Shown: positions 45,402 to 53,940 of the stretch, in pieces
How positions within the stretch are numbered: the first letter of the stretch is position 1
Layout: each line of letters opens with the position of its first letter
Assembly (NCBI GenBank): GCA_003285105.1
Contig: CP030158.1
Span: 3,830,449 to 3,894,448, forward strand
DNA from: Roseithermus sacchariphilus
GTDB lineage: Bacteria > Bacteroidota > Rhodothermia > Rhodothermales > MEBIC09517
Direction: 5' to 3'
DNA length: 64,000 nt
Translations under genes and position numbers: made by a program
The notes under the pieces: generated by a model
The model's input: only the letters and a program-made list of their open reading frames with translations
Databases searched by the model: none
Told to the model about the DNA's origin: nothing

Positions 45402-47684
45402 CTAGTAAAGGATGAGGTCACGGGACCGACTGGCCTGGCGACCGGTGAGTTGGTCCGTGACGGTTATGGTGAGTGTGTAGCGGCCGGGGTCGAGGCTCGA
45501 CACATCGAGCTGGCCGACCTCGACGGGCGAGGCCTCCGTCCCCGTGGCCGGGCTCTCGACCGACAGCACGGTGCGGCTCCGGCCGAAGAGGCGCCCCAGC
45601 AGGCCCCGGCGCTGCGGTGAGCGCAGCGTATACTCGATCGAGTAGCGGGTTTGATCCTGGGCGTCGAACGTCAGATGGTACACCTCGAAAAATAGCCCGA
45701 TGGGCTGCGCGCGGGCGAAGGCGCCGGTGGGGTTGGGCGTCACCGCCCAGCCGCCGCGCGCGAAGGCACGGCCGGTTCCGGCCGGACGGATGTCCGAGGC
45801 CGGCAGGATGTCGCTCATCTGCAGCGTACCCGCGCCGTAGTCCGGCACCGCCAGATCGAAGCGCTGCCCGCCGACGAGCGGCGTGCCTTCGGGCAGGACG
45901 TGGAGCGCGACGTGGTACGAATCCGGCGCTGCAGTGAGGCCGAAGTGTCCGAGGGTCGCGCTGCCGGGCGGCTGCGGCAGGCGGAGCCGGACGTCCCGGC
46001 GCTGCTCCTCGACGACCCGCCACGCCCGGTCGTGCAGGGCCACGCCCGTCTCGATGGTCACCGCCGGCTGCTCCCCCACGTGCTCCACGACGCGATCCAC
46101 CGGGAAGGCATAGAAGACCTCCACCGCCGTCTGCCCCTCCGGGGCGCGAAAGGTGGCCACCAGGGGGCGCAGGTCCAGGGCCTGCACGCTGTCCGCCCAG
46201 CGATGCCGGTCCGTGGCCAGGGCCGCGTCGATGGACGCCTGGGTTTGCAGGCGCATCTCCATCTGACGCGTCGGCTCGATGACGCGGGGGTTGTAGAGCG
46301 GCCCCCACTCGATGCGGTCCTCCAGAGCGCGGAAGGTACCCACGTCCGGCACCATGCGCCAGTTGCCCCCGGCCAGGCTGGCGAAGTGGATGATCATCTC
46401 GGGATGGGCCGCCGTGGCATGGTAGCGCCAGGACTCCACGGTGAGCGGCTCCTGCACGCTGCCGAGCCGGCGCTCGGTGAAGAGGGCGTCATGGTCGTTG
46501 GAGATGGTGACGACCACCTCGTCTGCCGGGCCGTGGCGGAGGTAGATGAAGCCCTTGTCGTTGTATTCCCGGTTGAGTTCGAAGACCCGGTTGAAGGACA
46601 GCTCCCGGAAGCGGTCGGGGTTGTTGAACTGAGCGCGGGGGCCGTAGTGGGCGAAGTGCGCGTCCGCATACCGGAGGCGGCGGTAGTGTTCCACCAGGCG
46701 CACGTTCCAGGCGGCGGCGGGCATGGGATCGCGGCGGGCCCAGACGGCCCGGAAGAAGGCCTGATACGCCTCCGGCGAGGCCAGCGTGTCGAAGGCGACC
46801 CGTTCGTCCTCGCGCAGGATGTACTTGACGTCCTCGAACACGAGCAGGGCGTCCGCCCGGCTCTGGATGCTCTGGACGGCCTGCCAGAACGGGGCCTCGA
46901 CGGCCTCGGGGTCGTTCTCCCCGGCGTGGATGCGTGCCAGGGCAAGGTGGATGGGCGCCCGGGGTATCGTGCGGACGTCGGCCAGCAACGCCCGGAACAT
47001 GGCCTCGGCCCGGGCCTCGTCGCCGTGCCGACGTTGCCATTCGGCCTGGAAGAAGCGGGCGATCTCGGTGGATTGATCGCGGAGCCAGGCCTCGGCCTCG
47101 GACGGGTGTTCGACGACGTAGAGGGTGTAGAGGCGGAAGAGGCCGGCGTAGGGCTCGGCCGCCTCGGGCCGCAGCGCCATCTGCCGGTGCGCCAGGTGAA
47201 AGGCCCGCTCCCAGTCCCCCCGGTACTGCTCCAGGAGCGCGTACTGGTAGAGAACGTCCCGGTACGTGGAGTCCCGGGCCAGCACCCACTCGAAGTGCCG
47301 CTCGGCGTCGCGCCAGTTGATGCGCTCCTTGATGAGCCGGACGGGCGTACGGAAGCGCCCCAGCTCGCGGTCCACGATGGCGCGGTAATAGTGCGCCTCG
47401 ACGTTCTCCTCGTCACGCTTCAGGACGTCGTTGAAGCGGCCCCCGGCGGCGGACCAGTCCCCCTCTGCCGCGGCCAGGCGGCCCAGCGCCAGGTAGGCGG
47501 GCACGAGGTCCCGGTCGGCCTCCAGTGCCCGCTCGTAGGCGACGGTCGCGCCGCGTACGTTTCCCTCGGCCAGCAGCGCATCGGCCTTTTCGAGCAGCAC
47601 GCGCGCCCGGGCCGGGTTGCGTTGCGCCTCGGCCGGGGCCGGGAGCAGGATCAAGAACAGCAGAGCAGGCAGAAGACGTCGCAT
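45402..47684 (-). CDS. GWxTD domain protein with TPR region
   Basis: A 760-residue secreted protein. Signal MRRLLPALLFLILLPAPAEA. Residues about 30-290 are helical repeats of TPR type (ALLAEGNVRGATVAYERALE, DAERHFEWVLARDSTYRDVL). Around residue 370 is the GWxTD-type segment (FELNREYNDKGFIYLRHGPA, DEVVVT), then a beta-rich C-terminal half. GWxTD proteins are widespread in Acidobacteria, Bacteroidota and relatives, with no established function; the TPR suggests protein-protein contact in the cell envelope. An alternative upstream Met lies at 47720. It probably heads an operon with the alkaline phosphatase gene. Confidence 0.88.
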   Translation of the reverse strand: MRRLLPALLFLILLPAPAEAQRNPARARVLLEKADALLAEGNVRGATVAYERALEADRDLVPAYLALGRLAAAEGDWSAAGGRFNDVLKRDEENVEAHYYRAIVDRELGRFRTPVRLIKERINWRDAERHFEWVLARDSTYRDVLYQYALLEQYRGDWERAFHLAHRQMALRPEAAEPYAGLFRLYTLYVVEHPSEAEAWLRDQSTEIARFFQAEWQRRHGDEARAEAMFRALLADVRTIPRAPIHLALARIHAGENDPEAVEAPFWQAVQSIQSRADALLVFEDVKYILREDERVAFDTLASPEAYQAFFRAVWARRDPMPAAAWNVRLVEHYRRLRYADAHFAHYGPRAQFNNPDRFRELSFNRVFELNREYNDKGFIYLRHGPADEVVVTISNDHDALFTERRLGSVQEPLTVESWRYHATAAHPEMIIHFASLAGGNWRMVPDVGTFRALEDRIEWGPLYNPRVIEPTRQMEMRLQTQASIDAALATDRHRWADSVQALDLRPLVATFRAPEGQTAVEVFYAFPVDRVVEHVGEQPAVTIETGVALHDRAWRVVEEQRRDVRLRLPQPPGSATLGHFGLTAAPDSYHVALHVLPEGTPLVGGQRFDLAVPDYGAGTLQMSDILPASDIRPAGTGRAFARGGWAVTPNPTGAFARAQPIGLFFEVYHLTFDAQDQTRYSIEYTLRSPQRRGLLGRLFGRSRTVLSVESPATGTEASPVEVGQLDVSSLDPGRYTLTITVTDQLTGRQASRSRDLILY

Positions 47685-47805
47685 GGGCCGGCGTGCATCG
47701 CGATGAAGCGCCTCGCCCACCGGAACAGGGGCCCGGCAGGCGGCCCGGTTCTTACGCCCTCATCCCGACGGCCGTTCTCTCCCGCCCCTCGCCGCATGGC
47801 GCCGC

Positions 47806-48018
47806 TCAGGCCGTTTCCTCTTTCTTGGCCGTCGAGAGCCCCAGCGGCACGTACAGCGGGCAGGTGCCCACCAGGCTCGTCAGCAGGAAGACGACGGCGA
47901 GGATGCCAAGGATCAGCGCCGCGGTGCCGGTGATCTGGCCGGTGAAGTAGAGAACGCCGATGACGATGGCGACGACCACACGCAGCACACGGTCGATGGT
48001 GCCCATGTTCTTTCTCAT
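47806..48018 (-). CDS. DUF2892 (YgaP-type) inner membrane protein
   Basis: A 70-residue protein with two transmembrane helices (RVLRVVVAIVIGVLYFTGQI, TAALILGILAVVFLLTSLVG) and the family ending GTCPLYVPLGLST. The Cys-Pro of GTCPLY is the DUF2892 hallmark. Function unknown; in other proteins the module is fused to rhodanese. A strong ribosome site GGAGGGG precedes ATG 48018. It follows a Crp/Fnr regulator gene, a pairing that suggests regulation by it; a palindrome is in between. Confidence 0.93.
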   Translation of the reverse strand: MRKNMGTIDRVLRVVVAIVIGVLYFTGQITGTAALILGILAVVFLLTSLVGTCPLYVPLGLSTAKKEETA

Positions 48019-48118
48019 GATCCCCTCCGGTGGATTGTGGATGGATGGGTGGATGGCCCCGGCCGGGTCGGCCCAGGCGGGCTGACGGCAACATACGGCC
48101 CTCCGGCGGCGACTGTCT

Positions 48119-48131
48119 GTGACAATGTCAC
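48119..48131. promoter_or_regulatory. Palindrome, candidate Crp/Fnr-type operator
   Basis: GTGACAATGTCAC is a perfect 13-base palindrome (six-base arms round a single A), about 100 bases before the DUF2892 start and just past the regulator gene stop. The TGTGAC half-site and its mirror resemble sites of CRP-family proteins, though with a shorter spacer than E. coli CRP sites. It is the natural candidate for autoregulation or control of DUF2892 by the adjacent regulator. Confidence 0.5.
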
Positions 48132-48141
48132 CGTCCCGTCA

Positions 48142-48834
48142 TCAACGGCCGTCCCGCCGGGCCACCTCGCGCAGGGCGTCCGCATCCAGCACGTACACCG
48201 CCCCCCGCGCCAGGCGGACGGCCCCGGCGTGCTCGAAGTCCTTCAGCAAGCGGCTGACCACTTCGCGCGCGCTGCCCAGATCCGCGGCGATGGCCTCGTG
48301 GGTGCGATGCAGCACCGCCTCCTCCCCCTCCGGCGGCAGCGCGTGCAGCAGATAGGCCGCCAGCCGGGCATCCAGCCGGCGGAAGGTGACTTCCTCCACG
48401 ACGGCGATCACATCCCCCAGCCGCCGCGCCATCAGCCGGAACACGTACTCCCGCCAGCCCGCGACCTGCTCCACCCAGCGACGAAAGACGGGCGCCGGAA
48501 TCAGCAGGGCCTCGACGGGCGTCTCGGTCACGGCGAAGGCCGGAAACGGCTCCTCGCCCAGGATGCACGTGGCCGTGAGGATGCAACTCTCGCCCGGCTC
48601 GATGCGGTAGAGCGTGATCTCCCGGCCCGACTCGCCCGTCTTGTAGACGCGGGCCGTCCCGGCCGTGATCAGCGCCAGCCCCGGGCACCGATCGCCCTCC
48701 ATGCAGATGAAGCGTCCCGGCTCCAGGCGGACCGCCCGCCCCTCGCGGGCCAGCGCCCGACGCACCTCGGGCGGCGCCTCCCGCAGAAACGGGAACGCAG
48801 CGAGAACCTCTTCGATGGGAACGGATGTCGCCAT
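48142..48834 (-). CDS. Crp/Fnr family transcriptional regulator
   Basis: A 230-residue regulator: cyclic-nucleotide-binding-type beta barrel (LEPGRFICMEGDRCPGLALI, then ESGREITLYRIEPGESCILT, through VEALLIPAPVFRRW), a dimerisation helix, and the Crp-type winged helix (HEAIAADLGSAREVVSRLLK). There are no N-terminal iron-sulfur Cys as in Fnr, so it may sense heme, NO or a nucleotide; this is inferred. It is followed by the DUF2892 gene, and begins six bases after the pseudouridine synthase stop, so it may be co-transcribed with it. Confidence 0.92.
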   Translation of the reverse strand: MATSVPIEEVLAAFPFLREAPPEVRRALAREGRAVRLEPGRFICMEGDRCPGLALITAGTARVYKTGESGREITLYRIEPGESCILTATCILGEEPFPAFAVTETPVEALLIPAPVFRRWVEQVAGWREYVFRLMARRLGDVIAVVEEVTFRRLDARLAAYLLHALPPEGEEAVLHRTHEAIAADLGSAREVVSRLLKDFEHAGAVRLARGAVYVLDADALREVARRDGR

Positions 48835-48840
48835 GACCGA

Positions 48841-49545
48841 TCAGGACGAGCTCGACCGGACGCGCTCCAGCCAGTCCGTCCAGACGTCGGGCACCGCCTG
48901 CGCCCAGGACGGTGGCGGCGAGGCGATCCACGCCATCCGTTCCTTCGTCGTCGGGTGGTCTATGGCCAGCCGGTAGCTGTGCAGCGCCAGGTGGCGGCCG
49001 TCCAGCACGCGGCGCGCACCGTAGCGCACGTCGCCGAGGATCGGGTGCCCCCGGTGGGCGCACTGGACGCGGATCTGGTGGGCGCGGCCGGTGTGTAGCG
49101 CCACCTCGACGAGCGTGCACCCGCCGGTGGAAGCCAGCGCCTGCCAGTCCAGCACGGCGCGCCGGGCATCCTCCGCCCCGGCGTGCACGACGTGCACGTG
49201 GCGGTTCCGCTTCGCCAGATGATCGACCCACGTGCCACGGCCGGCGAGGTGGCCTTCCACCAGCGCGAGGTACCGCTTTTCCGGTGTGCGCTCCCGGAAC
49301 TGCTGCGAGAGCCGCCGCGCCGCCTTCGAGGTCCGCGCCAGCACCATCACCCCGGAGGCCGGCCGGTCGAGCCGGTGGACGAGCCCCAGGAACACGTTGC
49401 CGGGCTTCTGGAACCGTTCCTTGAGGTAGGCCTTGCCGAGGGTGAGCAGATCCGCATCGCCCGTGTGATCCGCCTGCACGAGCAGCCCGGGCGGCTTGTT
49501 GACCACCATCAGATGATTGTCGAGGTAGAGCAGCTCGAACGTCAT
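48841..49545 (-). CDS. RluA-family pseudouridine synthase
   Basis: A 234-residue RluA-like enzyme, isomerising uridine to pseudouridine in rRNA or tRNA. Starts with LLYLDNHLMVVNKPPGLLVQ, has the catalytic Asp in VHRLDRPASG (near residue 58), and the GRAHQIRVQCAHRGHPILGD run. No S4 domain is present, so it is the short RluA/TruC-type. The start overlaps the YjbR gene stop by four bases (ATGA). Confidence 0.94.
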   Translation of the reverse strand: MTFELLYLDNHLMVVNKPPGLLVQADHTGDADLLTLGKAYLKERFQKPGNVFLGLVHRLDRPASGVMVLARTSKAARRLSQQFRERTPEKRYLALVEGHLAGRGTWVDHLAKRNRHVHVVHAGAEDARRAVLDWQALASTGGCTLVEVALHTGRAHQIRVQCAHRGHPILGDVRYGARRVLDGRHLALHSYRLAIDHPTTKERMAWIASPPPSWAQAVPDVWTDWLERVRSSSS

Positions 49546-49895
49546 CGCCCCAGCGCCTCGCGGTCGGCGCGCCGCAGCCCCCGCACGACCAGCTCGTAGG
49601 AGTGGTCGATCAACGCCCGGACCAGCTCCGGGGGCAGCGAGCCGTCCAGCATCACCGTGTTCCAGTGCGTCTTGTTCATGTGGTACCCGGGCCGCACGGC
49701 GTCGTACCGCTCCCGCAGCTCGACGGCGCGGGCGGGGTCACACTTCAGGTTGACCCCGGGCGGCAGCCAGGTGAGGTTCGTCAGCGCGAACATCTTGCCC
49801 TTCACCTTGAAGACGAGCACGTCCTCGCCGAAGGGCAGCTCTTCCGTGGCTCCTGTTTTGGCGAGGCAGTACGCTCGCAGCGCGTCCAGATGCAT
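49542..49895 (-). CDS. MmcQ/YjbR family protein
   Basis: A 117-residue protein of the MmcQ/YjbR (CyaY-like fold) family. It starts MHLDALRAYCLAKTGATEEL and contains PFGEDVLVFKVKGKMFALTN, YHMNKTHWNTVMLDGSLP, typical of the family. These proteins are often annotated as DNA-binding, but the role is not settled. It overlaps the downstream pseudouridine synthase by ATGA, so they are translationally coupled. Confidence 0.93.
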   Translation of the reverse strand: MHLDALRAYCLAKTGATEELPFGEDVLVFKVKGKMFALTNLTWLPPGVNLKCDPARAVELRERYDAVRPGYHMNKTHWNTVMLDGSLPPELVRALIDHSYELVVRGLRRADREALGR

Positions 49896-49921
49896 GCGTC
49901 GAGGGAAGGCAAGGAGCAGGG

Positions 49922-50761
49922 TCAGGCGGTGCCGGCCAGATGGATGTCGTCGGCATCGGCGAAGCGCAGGAGCAGGTCCTCCAGGATGGCCTGCTCGGTG
50001 GCCCGGCGCTTGTGCAATTTACACACGTAGCGGATGGTCAGCACCAGCTTGCTCTCGCGCACGCCGAGGTACACCCGTGGCGTCGGGTCCACGAAGATGA
50101 TCTCCTCCCGGGCCATGCGGATGCTCTCGATCTCGCCGGGCTTGAAGCGGTAGGTGTGCGCCTCGGCCACCTCGGCGGCCAGCGTCCGCGCGCGCTGCCA
50201 GTTGCTGCCGACGGTCAGTTCCAGCGTGAGTTCGTTCCAGATCAGGGATTCGCCGCGGGTGTAGTTCGCCACGGGCTGCGTCAGGATCAGGCTGTTGGGC
50301 ACCTTCACGACGCGCCCGGTGGCCTCATCCCCGCCCACCCACTGCCCGATCTCGGCGATGGAGAAATAGAACGGCCCCGTCTCGATCACGTCCCCGGCGA
50401 ACGTGCCGACCTGGATGCGATCGCCCACGTCGAAGAGCTGTCGCCAGAGGATGATGCCGTAGGCGACGCCGTTGAGGATCAACTCCTTCGAGACGATCAC
50501 CAGCGCGGCCGCGACCAGGCTGAGCAGGGTCAGGATCGACTGGAACCACTCGAACCACAGCCGGACGATCAGCAGCAGCGCGGTGATGGAGATGACGTAG
50601 CTGACCGTCTGCCGCCACACGTAGCGGTCGTGCAGCCGGGCGACGCGCTTGTTGATCAGCCGATAGGCGAAGTAGCGAAACAGGGACAGCACCAGCAGCA
50701 CGACGATCGTGCCGATGATCTTCCCCTGCGGGTTTTCGAGGAGATGAGCGACCTCGTCCAT
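49922..50761 (-). CDS. Mechanosensitive ion channel, MscS family
   Basis: A 279-residue small MscS-type channel with three N-terminal helices (IIGTIVVLLVLSLFRYFAYR; the third, pore-lining region LSLVAAALVIVSKELILNGV) and the beta domain (FDVGDRIQVGTFAGDVIETG, RVVKVPNSLILTQPVANYTR). It should open under membrane tension in low-osmolarity shock. The helix-3 glycine pattern of E. coli MscS is only loosely conserved. It is 45 bases after hemE on the same strand. Confidence 0.92.
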   Translation of the reverse strand: MDEVAHLLENPQGKIIGTIVVLLVLSLFRYFAYRLINKRVARLHDRYVWRQTVSYVISITALLLIVRLWFEWFQSILTLLSLVAAALVIVSKELILNGVAYGIILWRQLFDVGDRIQVGTFAGDVIETGPFYFSIAEIGQWVGGDEATGRVVKVPNSLILTQPVANYTRGESLIWNELTLELTVGSNWQRARTLAAEVAEAHTYRFKPGEIESIRMAREEIIFVDPTPRVYLGVRESKLVLTIRYVCKLHKRRATEQAILEDLLLRFADADDIHLAGTA

Positions 50762-50806
50762 ACGGGGTGTTGAGCGATGAGGCGGGGAATCGATCCGGTG
50801 GCGGCG

Positions 50807-51865
50807 TCACGACGTACGCCGGGAGAAGGCATGCACGGCCTCCACGAACACGGCGGCATGGGCGGGGTCGTGATCGGGATGCATGCCATGCCCCAGGTTG
50901 GCGATGTGGCCAACCGGCCCGAAGGCCTCCAGCATACGCCGCACCTCGGCCCGGATCACGTCGGGCTCGGCATAGAGGATGCAGGGGTCCAGGTTGCCCT
51001 GGAGCGCGGCCCGCGTGCCCACGATCCGGCGGGCCTCCCGCGGGTCCATCGTCCAGTCCAGCCCGATCACGTCATAGGCCGAGTCCGCCAGCGCGTCGAG
51101 GGCATAGAACGCGCCCCGTGCGAAGACGATGCAGGGCACCTCCGGGTGCACCGCCTTGACGCGGTCGGCGATGGCGCGCAGGGGCGGCAGGGCGAAGGCC
51201 GCAAAGGCCTCCGGGCTGAGCAGCCCCGCCCAGCTATCGAACACCTGCACCGCCTGCGCGCCGGCGTCGATCTGGGCAATGAGGAACTCGGCACAGACCT
51301 CGGCGATGCGATCGAGTAGAGACCGGCTGGCCTCGGGATGGCGGTAGAGCCAGGTCTTCGACGCCGAGAAGGTCTTGCTGCCTCCCCCCTCGATCATATA
51401 GGCCATGAGGGTCCACGGCGCGCCGCAGAAGCCAATGAGGGCCGCCCGGCCTTCGAGCGCGTGCCGCGTCCGCGTCAGCGCCTCCATGACGTAGCCGAGG
51501 TCGCGGCGGACGTCCGGGTCGGCCAGCCGCGCCAGATCGGCCGGGCCGGCCAGCGGCTCGGGGAAGTGCGGGCCCTTGCCCTTGACCATCTCCACCCGCA
51601 ACCCCAGGGCCTGCGGGATGACGAGGATGTCGGAGAAGATGATGGCTGCATCCAGCGGAAACCGGCGCAGCGGCTGCAGGGTGACCTCCGTGGCCAGCTC
51701 CGGCGTGCGCACCACCTCGAAGAAGGCGTCCATGGCCCGCAACGCCCGGTACTCGGGCAGGTAGCGCCCGGCCTGCCGCATCATCCAGACCGGCGTGTAC
51801 GGCACCGGCTCTCGCCGTGCCGCTCGCAGAAACGTGTCGTTCTTCAGGGGCGGGAAATCGGACAT
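50807..51865 (-). CDS. hemE: Uroporphyrinogen decarboxylase
   Basis: A 352-residue HemE, removing four carboxylates from uroporphyrinogen III to give coproporphyrinogen III in heme synthesis. It has the N-terminal signature PVWMMRQAGRYLPEYRALR and IIFSDILVIPQALG with the catalytic Asp, then GFCGAPWTLMAYMIEGGGS and LGHGMHPDHDP at the end. Length is normal. Start MSDFPPLKNDTF at 51865; the open frame runs on upstream through the heptamer array as a Ser/Pro/Gln/Lys repeat, which is unlike HemE and judged untranslated. Confidence 0.96.
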   Translation of the reverse strand: MSDFPPLKNDTFLRAARREPVPYTPVWMMRQAGRYLPEYRALRAMDAFFEVVRTPELATEVTLQPLRRFPLDAAIIFSDILVIPQALGLRVEMVKGKGPHFPEPLAGPADLARLADPDVRRDLGYVMEALTRTRHALEGRAALIGFCGAPWTLMAYMIEGGGSKTFSASKTWLYRHPEASRSLLDRIAEVCAEFLIAQIDAGAQAVQVFDSWAGLLSPEAFAAFALPPLRAIADRVKAVHPEVPCIVFARGAFYALDALADSAYDVIGLDWTMDPREARRIVGTRAALQGNLDPCILYAEPDVIRAEVRRMLEAFGPVGHIANLGHGMHPDHDPAHAAVFVEAVHAFSRRTS

Positions 51866-51870
51866 GCTTC

Positions 51871-51961
51871 GGGCTTTGGGCTGTGGGCTTTGGGCTGTGG
51901 GCTTTGGGCTGTGGGCTTTGGGCTGTGGGCTGTGGGCTTTGGGCTGTGGGCTTTGGGCTGT
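51871..51961. repeat. Heptamer tandem array, 13 copies of GGGCTKT
   Basis: Thirteen back-to-back 7-base units, mostly alternating GGGCTTT and GGGCTGT (91 bases), directly upstream of hemE on the minus strand (first unit six bases before the start codon) and between hemE and the dienelactone-hydrolase gene. The two unit types alternate except for one GGGCTGT doublet at 51920-51933. It could be a slippage-prone regulatory tract at the hemE ribosome-binding region. Confidence 0.93.
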
Positions 51962-51986
51962 GGGCGCCAGCCAGCAGCCAGAAGCC

Positions 51987-52014
51987 AAAAGGGGCACCCC
52001 TGCAAGGATGCCCC
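51987..52014 (-). terminator. Terminator of the dienelactone hydrolase-like gene
   Basis: GGGGCA (51991-51996) pairs with TGCCCC (52009-52014) around an inner CCT/AGG pairing, followed on the minus strand by four T residues (51990-51987). It lies 65 bases beyond the stop at 52080 and just before the heptamer array. Confidence 0.75.
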
Positions 52015-52079
52015 TGGCGGCTCGACAGGGCGAGCCGATGATACGGCTACAGAGCGCCGATGTCCCGGCGTGGGCGCGA

Positions 52080-52970
52080 TTACATCGCTTCTTCCTCGTC
52101 CACGCCGTAGAGATGTTTCCGGAGGAAGGCGGTCGTCTCGTTCCAGGCGCTCTCGGCGGCTTCCGGGACGTAGTTCTGCCCGGTCGGATTGGCGAAGGCG
52201 TGCCCGGCATCGTCATAGATGCGCACTTCCACGTCCTTGCCCAGCTCGTGCAGCGTGGATTCGAACGCCTGCACGGTTTCCACCGGGATACTCTGGTCGT
52301 CGGCGCCGAAGATGCCCAGGATCGGCATGGAGAGCGTCGCCAGCGCATCGCGGTCCGTGGTGAGGCGGCCATAGTAGATCACCGCGGCGTCCAGCTCCTC
52401 CGGCAGGGCCAGCGCGGTGTTGAGCGACATCGCCCCGCCGAAGCACCAGCCGATGGAGGCGATCTTCGGCGCGCCCACTTCGTCGCGCAGGTAGGTATAG
52501 GCCGCCACCAGATTGGCGACGGCGCTTGCCTCGTCCTGCGTCGCCTGCCGCATGAGCGCCATGGCCTGCTCGGGGGCGTCGGCCACCGAACCGCCGTAGA
52601 GGTCGACGGCCAGCGCGCGGTACCCTTCCCCGGCGAGGCGCCGCGTCATGGCCTCGATGTTGTCGTTGAGCCCCCACCATTCGTGGATGACGATGAGCGC
52701 GGGCATCTCGTCGGCACTCGCCAGCCCCAGCGCCCGGGCGACCGAGTCAGGCCGGGCCGGTTCGGCGTAGTAGCCGGTGAGGGCTTGCCCGTCCAGTTCC
52801 CCGTACACCACGGTGCGGGCTTCGACCGGGAAGATGGGCTCCTGCACGATGGGCGTGGGATCGGTGGTGTCGTCGGCGTGCTGCTCGGCCATCTCGCCGG
52901 CATAGTCGGAACGCTGGCTGCATCCGGCCAGCAGCGCGAAGCTCAGGAGAAATAAAAAGAGGGATCGCAT
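52080..52970 (-). CDS. Dienelactone hydrolase family lipoprotein
   Basis: A 296-residue alpha/beta hydrolase, predicted as an outer-envelope lipoprotein: signal LFLFLLSFALLAGC with lipobox Cys near residue 17, then an acidic linker. The DLH-type catalytic Cys is in IASIGWCFGGAMS, the Asp in ILGIFGADDQS and the His in DDAGHAFAN. It hydrolyses ester or lactone bonds; the natural substrate is unknown. Start ATG 52970; the frame extends upstream to 53129 but without a signal, so the shorter start is chosen. Confidence 0.92.
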   Translation of the reverse strand: MRSLFLFLLSFALLAGCSQRSDYAGEMAEQHADDTTDPTPIVQEPIFPVEARTVVYGELDGQALTGYYAEPARPDSVARALGLASADEMPALIVIHEWWGLNDNIEAMTRRLAGEGYRALAVDLYGGSVADAPEQAMALMRQATQDEASAVANLVAAYTYLRDEVGAPKIASIGWCFGGAMSLNTALALPEELDAAVIYYGRLTTDRDALATLSMPILGIFGADDQSIPVETVQAFESTLHELGKDVEVRIYDDAGHAFANPTGQNYVPEAAESAWNETTAFLRKHLYGVDEEEAM

Positions 52971-53143
52971 GGTCGTTGAACGATGGGTGATGGGTGAGGT
53001 CTGTCTGTGGGATGTGCTACCACGTACCGGCAAGCCCCGCCTCATGTTCGAGGCTTCGAAGAAACGAACGCCCACGGTTCGAACCTTGTTACGATGCCCG
53101 TCGTTGAGGGCGCAGTTCGTCGTGCTCACCGGCCAATCGCCCG

Positions 53144-53797
53144 ATGGAACCGCCCCCGTCCGACGCCATCCCGTACCGGGCTGAGTTGCTGCGCAAGGCT
53201 ATCCACCTGCTCGCGCTCGTCATCCCGCTCGGCATGACGCTGCTCGGGAAGGCGACGGCGCTGCTCGTGCTGGTCCCGCTGACGCTGCTGGCGCTGACGG
53301 CCGACGTCCTGCGCGTGCGCTCCGAGGCGTTCGCCCGCTTCATCCGATGGGTCTTCGGCTACCTGATGCGGGCCGAGGAGCAGCCGCCCGTCGGCGGCCC
53401 CGTGGCGATCAACGGGGCTACGTGGGTGCTCGTCTCGGCCACCCTCCTGCTCCTCGTCTTCCCCCTCCACATCGCCGTGGCGTCCTTCGTGATGTTCATG
53501 ATCAGCGATGCCGCGGCGGCGCTGATCGGCCGGCGTTTCGGGCGGCACCGCTGGGGCGGGACGAACCGCACGGTGGAAGGCTCGCTCGGCTTCCTCGCCG
53601 CAGGCCTCGGCGTCGTCGCGCTCCTGCCGGGCATCGTCTTCTGGACGGGCGCCGTCGGTGTCGTCCTGGCCTGCCTGGCCGAGATCCCCTCCGGCCCGCT
53701 GAACGACAACGTTCGCGTCCCCCTCGTGGCGGCCACGGTGCTGTTCCTGCTGGAACGCTTCGCCCTCGGCCACGACGTGGCGCTGTTCTTCGGCTAG
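53144..53797 (+). CDS. Polyprenol/dolichol kinase-like membrane protein
   Basis: A 217-residue membrane protein of the CTP-dependent polyprenol/diacylglycerol kinase (Sec59-like) and phosphatidate cytidylyltransferase group. It starts YRAELLRKAIHLLALVIPLG and has the loop FMISDAAAALIGRRFGRHRW followed by GGTNRTVEGSLGFLAAG, the CTP-binding pattern. Several hydrophobic helices follow. It likely phosphorylates an isoprenoid alcohol or a lipid. It is the first plus-strand gene after a divergent gap with the dienelactone hydrolase gene. Confidence 0.88.
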   Translation: MEPPPSDAIPYRAELLRKAIHLLALVIPLGMTLLGKATALLVLVPLTLLALTADVLRVRSEAFARFIRWVFGYLMRAEEQPPVGGPVAINGATWVLVSATLLLLVFPLHIAVASFVMFMISDAAAALIGRRFGRHRWGGTNRTVEGSLGFLAAGLGVVALLPGIVFWTGAVGVVLACLAEIPSGPLNDNVRVPLVAATVLFLLERFALGHDVALFFG

Positions 53798-53830
53798 ACG
53801 CGGCAGGCGGAAAGGTTATCGGTCGCCCCC

Positions 53831-53865
53831 CATTCCGCATTCCGCATTCCCCATTCCGCATTCCC
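53831..53865. repeat. Heptamer tandem array, five copies of CATTCCS
   Basis: Five 7-base units (CATTCCG or CATTCCC) in a row, 33 bases after the kinase-like gene stop and about 75 bases before the GntP gene. It has the same period as the array near hemE but a different unit. Confidence 0.85.
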
Positions 53866-53940
53866 CCGGCGGTTGCCGTTCGTGGCGGGCCATCGTACCC
53901 TTTTCCGGTTCGTGATCGTTCAAGCCATCCCTCCGCCTCG

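Noticed and set aside
51866-52372. Upstream extension of hemE through the heptamer array as a Ser-Pro-Gln-Lys repeat protein
   Set aside because: The extension is unlike any HemE, is repeat-encoded, and crosses the terminator and coding end of the next gene.
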